Below, piece after piece: positions 11,985 through 23,138 of a stretch of 64,000 nucleotides of DNA. Position 1 is the stretch's first letter; every line of letters starts with the position of its first letter. The position numbers and the translations under genes are program-made. Below the pieces are notes generated by a model, which was not told the DNA's origin, searched no databases, and worked only from the letters and a program-made list of their open reading frames with translations. This DNA comes from Phallusia mammillata (Eukaryota; Chordata; Ascidiacea; Phlebobranchia; Ascidiidae), in the NCBI GenBank assembly GCA_003260075.1, contig QLIY01000151.1:72001-136000 (forward strand). The letters are read 5' to 3'.

Positions 11985-14900
11985 TTCCAAAGATGTTCCG
12001 ACGTTAAAACGCATTGCAAGCTTGAAAAGACAACTTCCATTGATGCGAGGTATGTAAAAAACACATAAGTTAACATATTTTGGACTCTTAGACATAAATA
12101 ATTTGCTTGCAGAGCTGCCTCTGCCCAAACTCTACCGTGTGCTTCGGAAACACACAAATGATCAGTTTGGATTTACGGTGACGTTCGATGACGTCAGAAA
12201 CCAATACGTCATCGGTCACGTGGATCCAGGATCGACGGCTGAGTTTGCTGGTTTGAAGGAAGGATCCCATGTTATAGAGGCAGGTTTATGATTAAAACGG
12301 TTGAGACAATCTTGTCGGGTGATGAATGGGGCAGCAAGCGATGACATAGTTTAATAAATACTTTTAACAAACAGGCTCAAAACATCGCCTACTTTAAAAG
12401 AATGTTGGTGGGTCAAGAAATAAAGACCTAAACTTAGAAAAAACGATTTTGTATGTAAGGATGTACAAGTCAATGTAAATTTTCAACGAATCAAACCCAC
12501 ATTTTTTCTAGGTCTCTTGGCCCTTAACAACACATTAGGTGCACATAAATTTTGTTTATTTTTCTACTCTTTTATTGCAGTTGCAGCGTATTTTTTTTCC
12601 AATTTCATCTCATTTTGCTCACAGTTAAACGGAACCACGACCCAAAATGCTAAACGCGAAGATGTCGAGTACAAATTCGAGTTTGCGGGTAGTGAGATGC
12701 GAGTACTGGTTGTTGATCGAGTTACAAGCGACTTGTATAAGGAGAACAAGGTCGACATCAATCTACGCAACGTCGAAGGTAAGTACTCGAAAATAGTATG
12801 AACTTATTTTATGGTTTCATTGGAAGAGATGTACATTAAACATTGCAATGTAGCACATCATTTTGGATATGTTTCTATGGTAACTTGGTAAACTGATTAC
12901 AGGATGCCGGCACCTCACTTTAAATATCAAAGCAGTACCGACTATTTTTTGCTTATTAGGGTTAACAGGGATTGGCTTTGATCAAAAAGTATACGATAAT
13001 GTTTTTTGGTTTGCTGTTCTCTTGTAGGCGTGACTGATGGAAAGTCAGACTACAAACCGCGACTTTGTACGATCGACAAATCTGAAACTGGTTTCGGTTT
13101 CAACTTGCTATACTTGGAAGATAGAAAGGGAGAATTCATTGAAGACCTTACACCAGACGGATCGGGTGCAAAAGCAGGTTGGTTAAAGTTTATGTAAAAG
13201 GTTTCACAAAAAAGCATTTTAGGCTGAAAGTGTAGGATTGATTTATGAATCAACAAGCAAAATAAACGACTCGGTGCCTGTTTTGCTGTCTTACATTTTA
13301 AACGACTAGGCGCGTTTTAGCTCAGTCTTGCATTCTAAACGCAGCCAATTCTTTAATTTAACTATTTTGCCTCAAAAGATCGCCTCTGCAATGTGCTAAA
13401 AAATTGAATTTTAAATTAAATTGAAGCATGCAAAGGTATGCATAATTTTTGTCTTGCTATCAAATTGAGTTCACTTTAACTCGAGAAACTCGTTCTAAAA
13501 AACGTGTTTGTTGGATAGGTTTAAAAATCGGTGACCGTATTGTTGAAGTCAACGGGGTCAACATCGAAAGAGAAAACTCACGTGACGTGGTGAGGAGGAT
13601 ACGCATGAGTGGCGACGTCGTCCATTTTCTTGTTGTTGATCCGAAAACCGACGGATACTTCAGGTACATCTAAACAAAAGTTTGACCAGTTAGTTGTTTT
13701 ATGTCAAAGATTCTGGATACAAAAAGTCCAAGTAGCGTTAGATAATGGGAGTAATACAATATTCTTTGCAGAGGGGATTCACTTACAACGTAAACCTTGT
13801 ATGCTTAATGTGTCAAGTAGTGTTTATTTGCCGCAATGGTCCGACAGTTTTCTACAAACAAATCAACCGCTGTTCAACAAAAACTGATCGCGATTTATCA
13901 ATTATGTGGGTGTTGACAAGATGTTGGTTCAAAATGTTTACATCAGTTTACATTTTACAACACATTACTAAATATAATATTTTCCGATTCAGGAAAAAGA
14001 GTGTAACAACGACAGCATCACTAGCAGAAGATTACTTCAATGGTCACCTTGGTTCACAGCCAACTACTCCGCAACGTGAGTGCTTGCCATCGATTTTAAT
14101 CTTTTCATGGGAGGTATAAACGTAAATTTGTTATTTCAGCGAAACGGAAAAGTCGAAGGGACGAAAAACCGCGATATTGCCGATTGGTTAAGCAAAGCAA
14201 AGAAGAGTTTGGATTATATGTTGTGATAGACAACAACCGCATTGGTCAGGTATAAGATAATTTCCAATTTGACAAACAAGTACCTTTTGCGAAGATTAAT
14301 TGGTAAAATTAAACAACTAACCAATACATGTCATGAGTTTTTACAGCGTATACAATAAGACAAGATGTTTCTTTGCATTTGGTTGTGCGCTTTGTACAAA
14401 ATCACATTGCTCAAGGGAAAGACAAAACACGACAGCCTGCGGCGGGGTTCAACCCACGACCTAAAAAATTTTAGTTGATTCAATGAACTAATACTCGTCA
14501 ACTCATTTCAAGGTAATACGGTGGGTGGATTGTGGAGGAGCAGCAGATAGGGCAGGTTTGCGTATTGGAGACCGGATCGTGGAAGTGAACGGTCAGAACG
14601 TTGAATATGAAGTTCATCAGCAACTAATTAAGGCGATTTGCGAGCACGAAAATACTGCTGACCTTATTGTCGTCGACGAGGACTACGACAACAGATACAA
14701 AAGGTTACTGTGTGAAAAATGTGCGGGGTTTGTAGTTGTTTGTCAAAGCTTGATGCAAATATCTACGTAGAGTAATGTTTAAGTTTTTTATGACATTGAC
14801 TCAAGCAGCAATTAATTATTTGCCACTTTTGTTTGATTATGCTTTTAGAAAAGTCTGTGACCGGCCTCGTATGTGTTCTTTAATAAATCAAACGGCAAAT

Positions 14901-17900
14901 TTATTATACAATGCACATAAAAAATCAAAGTCCAATTAACGCGTGGGAGTTACATTTTACGCATACTTTCAACCTTATGCAAACAATTATTTCTTGCAGG
15001 AACAAGCCGAGGCTATGTAGGATTTTCAAAGAGAATGAAATGTTTGGATTTTGTGTGAAGTACGATTCCAGCAAAGACGGACACTACGTTGAAGAAGTTG
15101 ATCCACAAGGACCTGCTGATCGAGTTGGCCTTCATGTATGTTGTGTTTTAACCACCAGACGGTCGACGTATTTGTTTCGTATTTTTCCTTGCTCCTTGCT
15201 TTGAAAGCGCATTTACAAATCAAGTAGAGAATAATTTAAGACGATCACTTTGCGAGATCTAAACATACTAAGGGGACTGTTGAGCAAAATGTGTAAATAA
15301 AGTTCTATCAAAGATGTAAAACAACCTTTTTTAACGTTTTAATGTTATGAAAGTTAAAAAGTTGACCTGTTTGAATGACAGATCGGCGACCGTGTTGTGC
15401 AAATTAACAACGTCAACGTCGACCGACAAACTCCAGAAGAGGTGTTACAACGCTTGAGGGTGTGCGAGAGCGAGGTCGTGCTGCTTGTCATCGACAAAAA
15501 GTCAAAGAAACATTACAAACAAATAGTAGATTTCAAGACCACGGTAAGTGATTTGCCCGTTTATTGAGAACAAATCATTACCCAATGGCAAACTTTTAGT
15601 AGCGTATTCCCACTATAAAGACTTGTTCCAAATTCAAAGGCAGGCTAGAAAATTTTACCATCTTGGTTCATGTAAATATCTAATCCCATTAAACGTCGCG
15701 TACAAGTTATTTGACTCTAAAAAGGGCAAAACCACAACAAAGTATCTACTGTACTCTATTCACGTAAACAATCGTATACAGATCGAACAGATTGCAAACT
15801 TTATAAACCGCTGTGAGTACGTTTAGAATTGAAACACGGACAAGACCAGAATTATTATTTTTTCACACAGAAGATAAAATCACTGGGGCTTTATACATTC
15901 AGGTGTCTTATAAGTTATGAGACACATTTATTGACAAGTTATGCACACACAGGGTATGACCGACATTGATTACGATGCTATTTCGATTCCGGAGGAACCG
16001 GTATTCGTTCCCAAAGAGCAAAAACAGACTGATACCGAAAGCTACCAAACACCTGAACTAAAACTGGACGAATCGATAACAATGGTTGAAACTCAAGACT
16101 ACGTTACTATCAAAGGGGAAACAAGCCTCAAAGGTTTGTAAATCAATTGAGTTTGGAAAAATCGAATCAGGTTGTACTTTGCCTAAACAACAACGGTAAC
16201 CACCTTTCGAATGCTTATAACAATTCAAAACTTAAGCATAAAAATAGCCTATTATTTAGGCCAGGGGTCGGCAACGTTTTTTGCACTGCGGACCGTTTTT
16301 GAAAGTGAAATTTTGTCGCGGACCGGTCTTCAAAAACCTACAAATATTTAGCAATAAAAACGCTTAAATTAGTTTATCATCCCCGGGATACATGGGCAAA
16401 ATGTTTTGAAGCATTTAACCTGAAAAATTATACGGCCTGGTAACGAACTTCTCGCGGACCGGTACCGGGCGGTTGCNCGTACCGGCGGTTGCCGACCACT
16501 GATTTAGGCCACTCATTGTTTTAGATTTTTTACCGCACAAGCGTTTTTAAATTTTCAAAAACTTATAACTTGTGCAAGGTGAAACCCCAAACACCGATAC
16601 AACGGAACAAATTCGAAAGTGCATTTTGCGCAAAAGCAGTGACGAGGAACATGGATTCTTCCTTGCTATTGACAGAGACCGGAATGGCCAAATTATACGA
16701 AGGTAAGTAGAGATCACTTAAGGAAGAAGCCAGAATAAAACGGAAACAAATGCTCTAGATTCGCGAAAAGCAGGGTTACTTGACATAAAACCTGAAGTTG
16801 ACGCTGATTGCATTGTCCTTTCGCATTTACATGATGTGACTGGCATATTGTGCGAGCTTTTAAACCCCCCCCCCCGCTGATTGCATTGTCCTTTCGCATT
16901 TACATGATGTGACTGGCATATTTTGCGAGTTGAAAAAACAACTATATTTTCCAGAGTGGTGGAGTGTGGAGCGGCAGACAGAGCTGGTTTACGCAATGGC
17001 GATAGGATTTTGTCAATCAATAGCGTAGAAGTTGAGGATATGGGCCACGACGAGGTAAACTTGGAAAAGTTCATTCTTTCGTTGCAACATGGATACGGCC
17101 CTGAAAGTTGTTAAATTGCAACAAAGGGGCCGAATAACTGCATCCCCCCCCCCGAGTGTGGAGCGGCAGACAGAGCTGGTTTACGCAATGGCGATAGGAT
17201 TCTGTCAATCAATAGCGTAGAAGTCGAGGATATGGGTCACGAAGAGGTAAACTTGGAAAAGTTCATTCTTTCGCTACAGCATAGACACGGCCCTGAAAGT
17301 TGTTAAATTGCAACAAAGGAGCCGAATAGCTGCATTTTTTAATACACACTAGGTGCTTAACGTTCTTTATTGAACATTGGTTTGCAGAGTTGTATTCAAC
17401 AAATTGCAGATGTCGAGTTCACAGCAAATCGTATTTGCGACATTTACAGGTGGTTTCCCTGATACGAGAAAGCGGTGACCTGATCCACTTCACTGTAATT
17501 GACGAGAGGTCGGACTCGTTTTCTGTGAGGGGAAGGGATTGCCTGTTCCGTATCACACGTGAAAAGGGTGGATACGGGTTTTACTTGTGGTACGACGAAG
17601 ATGGACACTTCGTACAAGATGTTACAATCGACAGTCCGGCAGATAAAGCTGGTAAGACTTTGTCGAATCGGCAATCATTACTTACAACTTTCAGATACAG
17701 TATGAACCAGCAGTCTAAGATACATCTTAAGATAAGAACCTTTTGTCTAGCACTTTCTATGGGTGTCTTTGCCACCTGGCCAAACAGAACAAAGGTAGTT
17801 TTTGAAATACTCATATTGGATTAAATAACAAGTGAAGTTTTTGAACTATTTCTTTTACTATATTTTTATTAAAAAACGCAGTCAAACTGTCATTTTACTT

Positions 17901-20900
17901 TTTTCTACTTAACACAACAACTTTAATTATGAAACCGTGCAACTAAAATTTTGGAACCATAACACCAGTGCTAATTCTATTTAAACAAAATAACTTAAAG
18001 CATTATTACAACTAACAAATCTGAACTCAAAGGACTGCGGCCAGGAGATCGACTGGTGGAAATTAATGGTGTAAACATAGAAGATGACACACACGAAGAC
18101 GTGTTCTACAGAATCAAGGCTTGTACTAATGTTGTAACATTGATGGCTGTCGACGCCAAGACCTACGTCCACTGCAAGAAAAATGCTGTTGATCTTAACT
18201 CGAAGAATTTGAAAAACAAATCAACAGAAATAGCAGGTAGGAATACAATATGACTCGTTGGTATGATATTGAATAAAAGTTGCCTTTCGTGCTGGGCCTT
18301 TTCCTTTTTGCCTTATCCCAAATGAGTAATGTGTTGAAATGTGGAAAAAGTATTGCCATTATTTTGTAAAACATGTGACATTTTAATAAATTTGGATGAG
18401 AAGCAATGGTAAAGAATATTCCGAACATCAACATCACATTTTACCCCAGTGCCTTATTTCAGTGAACTGTGCTCTGACAAAGTCAGGAAAAAGTACATCC
18501 TAATTATAAGAGACCTCGTCGAAATGAAACAACGTTCTTGTTTTAGGCACTCAACAGCAGAAGAGCAGCACGACAAAAACAGTTCGACAGGAAGTAACTG
18601 TACGCAAATCTCGGAGGGATGATAGTTATGGCTTTCATCTCGCGTATTCCAATTCATTTATGGAAGGTCGCGGGACGAGCATTGGTCACGTGGTACATTG
18701 GGTTGAAAAGGGAGGACCCGCTGACGTAGCTGGGGTTCGAGACGGTGACAGAATTATCGAGGTAAGTTAAACGCAATGAGACAATAGGATGATTGTTTCT
18801 ACACTTAGTTTCTACATGTGTCCATGCCACACTTAGGTGATTAAAAACTCTAATCGAGTAAAATACCTCGAGAAGACGCCCCTCTATTCTTGAACCGACT
18901 ATTTGTCGAATGATTTTGAGCATGTTTGCGGCTTAAAGTATTTTGTAAAACGTTGCTCAGTAAAAGATTAATTACATTTTTACTGGGACGTTTATTTCTA
19001 GGTGAACGGTGTGAATGTGGAACGAGACGATCATGAGCAAGTCACAGTGAGAATCAACGCAAACGGATTGAGCACAGTGATAATGGTTGTGGAATACCAA
19101 GAAGGTGGGTCGAAGCTAAGCTCACGTACTTCTTGCCAAAACTTCGAGACATGAATATGTTACACGTCTTATGAGTAATAATTACATGCCAAACTGTGGG
19201 TACTTGATAGTGTCAAAACAAGTGATGTTAAAAAATAATTTTAAAATAGGATACAATGACTTGCCTAGAAAACCCACACAAAGACAACAAACAAGTCAAT
19301 AGTTAAAAACACTTTGGTGTGTTTTAGACGCAAAGCTTCCGCATGACGTAACGATTCAGAAGGAAAACGAATCGTTCGGTTTCTACTTGTGGTTTGACGG
19401 TAACGGGCATTACATAGAAGATGTGACTATTGGTTCAACTGCTGATGTCGCTGGTTTGAAAGTTGGTGATCGACTGATTAAAGTAAGTGTAAGGAAATTA
19501 AAGCAATCGTCGCTAACACTCGTGGCTAATTTAAACATATAATAGAGTGGAGATCCAAGGTTGGTAACTGCCTTTTCAGCCACATTGCGTCTCCTAGACT
19601 TCCAAGTGTCAAAGGATTTTATATGTTGTTGTTCAGAAGTAATTTATGTATAGGTTTATGTTTGGAATTTGCGCTGGTTAAAGATGTTAGGAGCTTGGAG
19701 ACTCTTTGTAATGACCATAAGTTCAGCTTACGAAATAAAAACTGATGCAAAACTTAAATCCTGTATATAACTATTTCAATATTTTCGATATGAGGTAAAA
19801 AAAACTCTGATTAGAAATACAGACCACACCCAAAGTTATAGCTAGTAGAATTAAAAATAGCTTGTAGATATTACTGGAAAATCACTAAAAGATAATTTAC
19901 CCAATTTTGTAGGTAAATGACAACAATGTTGAAAGTGACAACCACGAAGCAGCGGTTGATCACGTGAGAAACAGCGGTGACGTAGTTACCTTAAACGTCA
20001 TCAGCGTAAAACCAATAGAAATTCGTCAAGAAACGGCGGCGTCAAAGACTTGCCACGTAAGTAGTCTGAATGTCGTGTGAAACGTTTTGAAATTATGATT
20101 CCCCTTTTTCTGCTGGCAGATTACCAAAAAGCTAGGGTCATATGGGTTCTGCATACAAGAAGACAACACGGGTCTGTATGTTGAGTTTGTGCAAACAAAC
20201 AGCGCCGCCGAGGACGCTGGCCTCAGTGCTGGAGACAGGATTGAGGAGATTAACGGGGAATCCGCAAAAGGTACATGTTTTGTCACAATGCCCTTTTTTT
20301 GAATCTTTGTACTGTAAACGTAGTGTGTTTTAATATCTTAAGTTTTGTTAAACTGTTTACAGGCGTAAGCCATACAGAAGCAATAGGTCTCATTATGCGA
20401 TCCGGTTCGTCCGTAACTTTGACGGTACTCTCAGCAAAGAAGAATTCAACACAAAGCACAACGAAAAGAAATCCGAGGTATAGTTTTGAAAATAAAAAAA
20501 TATCGTTAAAATGTACATTTGGATCAATCTGTAAGCATTGGGAAATAAAGTCTGCGTTTTTCTTAAATAAGTTGTTAAATTCTACTATACGTTCATTGAG
20601 AGGACCTTCAGAGATTGGGCACATAAATTAATTCAATACAATCTAAGGGAACTGTAGAGCACTACGCTGGGCCAATTGAAGTCGCCATACCGAATCAACC
20701 GGTCACTAAGCATTCACAAATCACAACCATATGTCAAGGCGTAGGGCTAGAAAAGTCTAGCCTGCCGTGGGATTCGAACCCACGACAGGAGTCTGTCCGG
20801 GACTCGAGCTTTAACAACTGACCTACACAGGCTCAGTGGAGAATCTTTCGAAAGTCAAATCACAAGCACCGTTGCCAGGAAAATGTAGACTATAAACCGG

Positions 20901-23124
20901 TAGCGGATAATTATAGGAATAAGCTTAAAAAACAGTATTTGGGAGCTGTCTATATTGAACAAAGCACACAATACATCCATATACTTTTCTCTCAAATCAC
21001 AGTGGTGGACTGAAACTTCAGCACGACACAGCTGCGGCCATATTCGACCAGTTGCTTAGCAACACGGACATGGACTACGTGGTGGAGAAGAGGGAATATG
21101 GTAAACCGGAGAACGCAGGAACAGACATGAGGGACACCGATGACAACGAAATGTATTCAAGTTTTTAAGTTCATCATTATTTATGATTGAATAAACTGAA
21201 TTTAAATACAGGCTTTCTGTAGCCTATATTAACTAAAACAGATCCCATATGTTGCAAATTTAACGCATTTAATCTTGACACGTCAACCTTGACATTATTT
21301 TCAGAGTGCCAGCAACGGTTATTCGGACAAGCATTCGTAAAAGAAACAGCAAAGTTAGAAAAAGTCTCCGCAAGAGGATCAAACCTTCATTTAAAAAGTA
21401 CGACTGTTTGAACATAATCATCGCACTGTACTAGACCACCTTGTAACATTCGTTCTAACGTGCAGAAAAAAACCTTCAGCGGTCAAGACCAGATTTTTTA
21501 AGGGCGAAGACAACGTTGCATTTGCGGAAGAACCGGAGATCACTTCTCCCCCAGAAACCATCATCAAGGAGGTTTTATTTTATGTATTTATGCATGTGTG
21601 TTTTTGAAATAACGCCTAGTTTCTATTGTCTAGGAATGTAATATTGAGTGTTTAAACTAGGTAGCACAAGCGCACTAACTTAGTTTTTGAGAGAACCTGT
21701 TTAATTTAGACTAACTTATCTGGTTTGGTTTATAAAGTAGCGTATAACTACCGTAGTGGAGCTTAAAAATATCATTAAGCGAAACAGTTATAAAAATGCA
21801 CATGGGTAAGCTTGAGACAAATGAAAAGGTGAATTATTATCAATAGCTGATTTTGGTTTGTAAACAAGGGTTTTGTTTGTACATTGCAGGGCCAATTCCT
21901 TGAAGAGACATTGAAACGAGTCGAGAAAAGTGCAACCACTAGACGACGCACTCGGAAACCAAGAACGTCGATTGTTGAAGTTGCGCAACAAAACACCGAA
22001 GTAAGTTTGCAGTCCTTTGCTCAAAGGTCTGCACACAAAAGTAAATGGACGCCAATGGGTTAAAATAGATATAGTTCATTCACAAATGCTTAATAAGCAA
22101 AGCAAGCATCTTCCTACTATTAATCCTACATAGAATCCAGTAGAGGCGCCTGACTACGGATCAGCAGATTACATAGATAGGACATGTGATCCAAAGATAG
22201 GAGAAGATAGAACATTTTTGACAAAAATGCGATCCTGCCAGGACTCGAACCTGGAATCTCCTGATCCGTAGTCAGGCGCCTTATCCATTGGGCCACAGGA
22301 CCGCATGCCAACACTCTTAAAATATCGCTGTATCTTTCTTGGCAATTGCTTGAGGAAATTGAAGCTAATCTTGTTGTCTTATTCACTTCCTCTCCACCAA
22401 CAAGCCAGGCAACATACGATGTGCCGTGGAGCTTTTTTTATATAAGTAATATGAGCCATTGTAGTAAATCTTTCCTTAAAATCTCATTGCAAGTAAAGCG
22501 AAGGACTGCAACGATTCAGGGTATTAAACCATGACAGCATGAGCCAATCTAAAAAGCATCATCACTTTGCAAGGATATATGTTAGCCATGTTAGACAATC
22601 TAAAACCCAGTGCATAAAATCCTAAGCCAAACATAATCAACCGTTGTACAATAAACGCTAATTAGAAATGAAGACATAGACGAAAAACAGTTTTTTTTTT
22701 CAACCATAACTAACTTGCAACGTGCACACTTCACAAAGCTAATTAGTAGCAGAAGGCAGTCTATAACAATTGGTATACATCAGCTAAAATAAAATAACTT
22801 GGCCCTAGTTTTTCATGTAAGCCACAACCAAATGTCAAACTTTTTCAGGCAAAGTCAACTCGAAAAAAGTCACGAAAATTCCACCTGGCCACATCCGGGA
22901 CACTTAGGTGGAAATTTGAGGAAACCGATTCGCGGAGACCTGGTCACGTGATCACAAGGACCGTTCGCAGCGGCCTGGACGGGCTTTTCGAACAAGATGG
23001 GGACTTGAACGTCACTACATTTGACGCAATTGTGCACAACGAGGCCGATGACGTTGTTGAAGAACAAAAGGCGGACTTTGAAACGTTGGGGAAAGATTAC
23101 AGTTCTGTGCAAAGCCAAGTCTAA
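11985..23124 (+). CDS. nine-PDZ scaffold, NHERF/PDZK1-type, two alternative C-termini
   Basis: Cytosolic scaffold; PDZ domains bind C-terminal peptides of membrane proteins. Exons: 11985-12049, 12113-12279, 12625-12778, 13028-13177, 13519-13663, 13993-14075, 14140-14249, 14513-14703, 15000-15135, 15382-15543, 15953-16133, 16579-16702, 16955-17054, 17450-17651, 18033-18236, 18547-18761, 19002-19104, 19328-19482, 19913-20056, 20120-20270, 20363-20477, then either 21003-21168 or 21305-21397, 21466-21571, 21890-22000, 22849-23124. All phases agree. PDZ1 12113-12778, PDZ2 13028-13663, PDZ3 14140-14703, PDZ4 15000-15543, PDZ5 16579-17505, PDZ6 17510-18236, PDZ7 18547-19104, PDZ8 19328-20056, PDZ9 20120-20477. 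Carboxylate loops read FGF, FGL, HGF or YGF, and most domains carry GDRIVEVNG-like strands. Helix-B His is present in PDZ3 and PDZ5-9 and not evident in 1, 2 and 4. If independent of the tetraspanin, the start could be ATG 12043. Confidence 0.85.
12280..12624 (+). other. GC-AG intron inside PDZ1
   Basis: The exon ends ATAGAG and the intron starts GCAGGT. Splicing to the acceptor at 12623-12624 restores VIELNG, the conserved PDZ strand, in phase 0. The nearby GT (GCAG|GTTTAT) would shift the frame. Confidence 0.65.
14425..14475 (-). repeat. tRNA-like (B-box) remnant in PDZ gene intron
   Basis: The minus strand holds GTGGGTTGAACCCCGC, a degraded T-arm/B-box-like sequence resembling the SINE head at 20761-20833. 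Only this part is recognisable. Confidence 0.3.
16262..16501 (+). mobile_element. hAT-type non-autonomous element, 240 bp
   Basis: Begins CAGGGGTCGGCAACG and ends GTTGCCGACCACTG, forming terminal inverted repeats. It is flanked by a perfect 8-bp target-site duplication ATTTAGGC (16254-16261 and 16502-16509). No coding capacity. Contains the only N of the window (about 16477). A relative lies at 39096-39299 in the opposite orientation. Confidence 0.85.
16803..16935 (+). repeat. direct duplication around C filler 16865-16875
   Basis: About 55 bp of intron upstream of the PDZ5 exon repeated on both sides. Confidence 0.85.
16962..17334 (+). repeat. direct duplication around C filler 17144-17153, false second PDZ5 exon
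   Basis: 16962-17143 and 17154-17334 are near-identical. The second copy repeats the exon at 16955-17054 but starts straight after the C run without an acceptor, so it must not be counted as a tenth domain. Confidence 0.9.
20640..20834 (-). repeat. tRNA-derived SINE-like element in PDZ gene intron
   Basis: On the minus strand 20833-20761 resembles a tRNA: a 5-bp anticodon stem (GAGTC/GACTC), a perfect T-arm GTGGG TTCGAAT CCCAC and B box GGTTCGAATCC. The anticodon loop has C instead of T33 and the acceptor stem ends in a mismatch, so it is probably not a functional tRNA. A non-tRNA body continues to about 20640, and part of it recurs near 41519-41570. Confidence 0.5.
21003..21168 (+). other. 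alternative terminal exon of the PDZ gene (short isoform)
   Basis: Begins after a CAG acceptor at 21000-21002 and accepts the same phase (2) as exon 21305. It runs to TAA at 21166 with AATAAA at 21190, so it is a self-contained last exon. The encoded tail ends EMYSSF. Skipping it joins exon 20363-20477 directly to 21305 in frame and gives the long isoform ending SSVQSQV. Confidence 0.65.
21190..21195 (+). terminator. poly(A) signal of short PDZ isoform
   Basis: AATAAA lies 22 bp after the TAA of the alternative last exon. Confidence 0.65.
22144..22170 (+). repeat. tRNA-Arg anticodon-arm fragment, inverted relative to the tRNA
   Basis: 22144-22164 matches 21 consecutive bases of the adjacent tRNA-Arg (D-stem end through anticodon stem), and after one mismatch AGATT also matches. 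It is on the strand opposite to the tRNA, making an inverted repeat with 22255-22281. Confidence 0.8.
22229..22304 (-). tRNA. tRNA-Arg (anticodon ACG)
   Basis: Reading the minus strand, the acceptor stem GCGGTCC pairs with GGATCGC (one G-U). The anticodon stem CCTGA/TCAGG encloses loop CTACGGA, giving anticodon ACG (Arg). The T-arm contains the B box GGTTCGAGTCC. CCA is not encoded, as expected in eukaryotes. It lies antisense in the last intron of the PDZ gene. Confidence 0.9.
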
Positions 23125-23132
23125 ATTGATCA

Positions 23133-23138
23133 AATAAA
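23133..23138 (+). terminator. poly(A) signal of long PDZ isoform
   Basis: AATAAA lies 9 bp after the TAA of the long C-terminal exon. Confidence 0.65.

Noticed and set aside
20761-20833. Functional tRNA with anticodon GGA (Ser)
   Set aside because: T33 is C, the acceptor stem has a mismatch, and the long serine-type variable arm is missing; better read as a SINE head.
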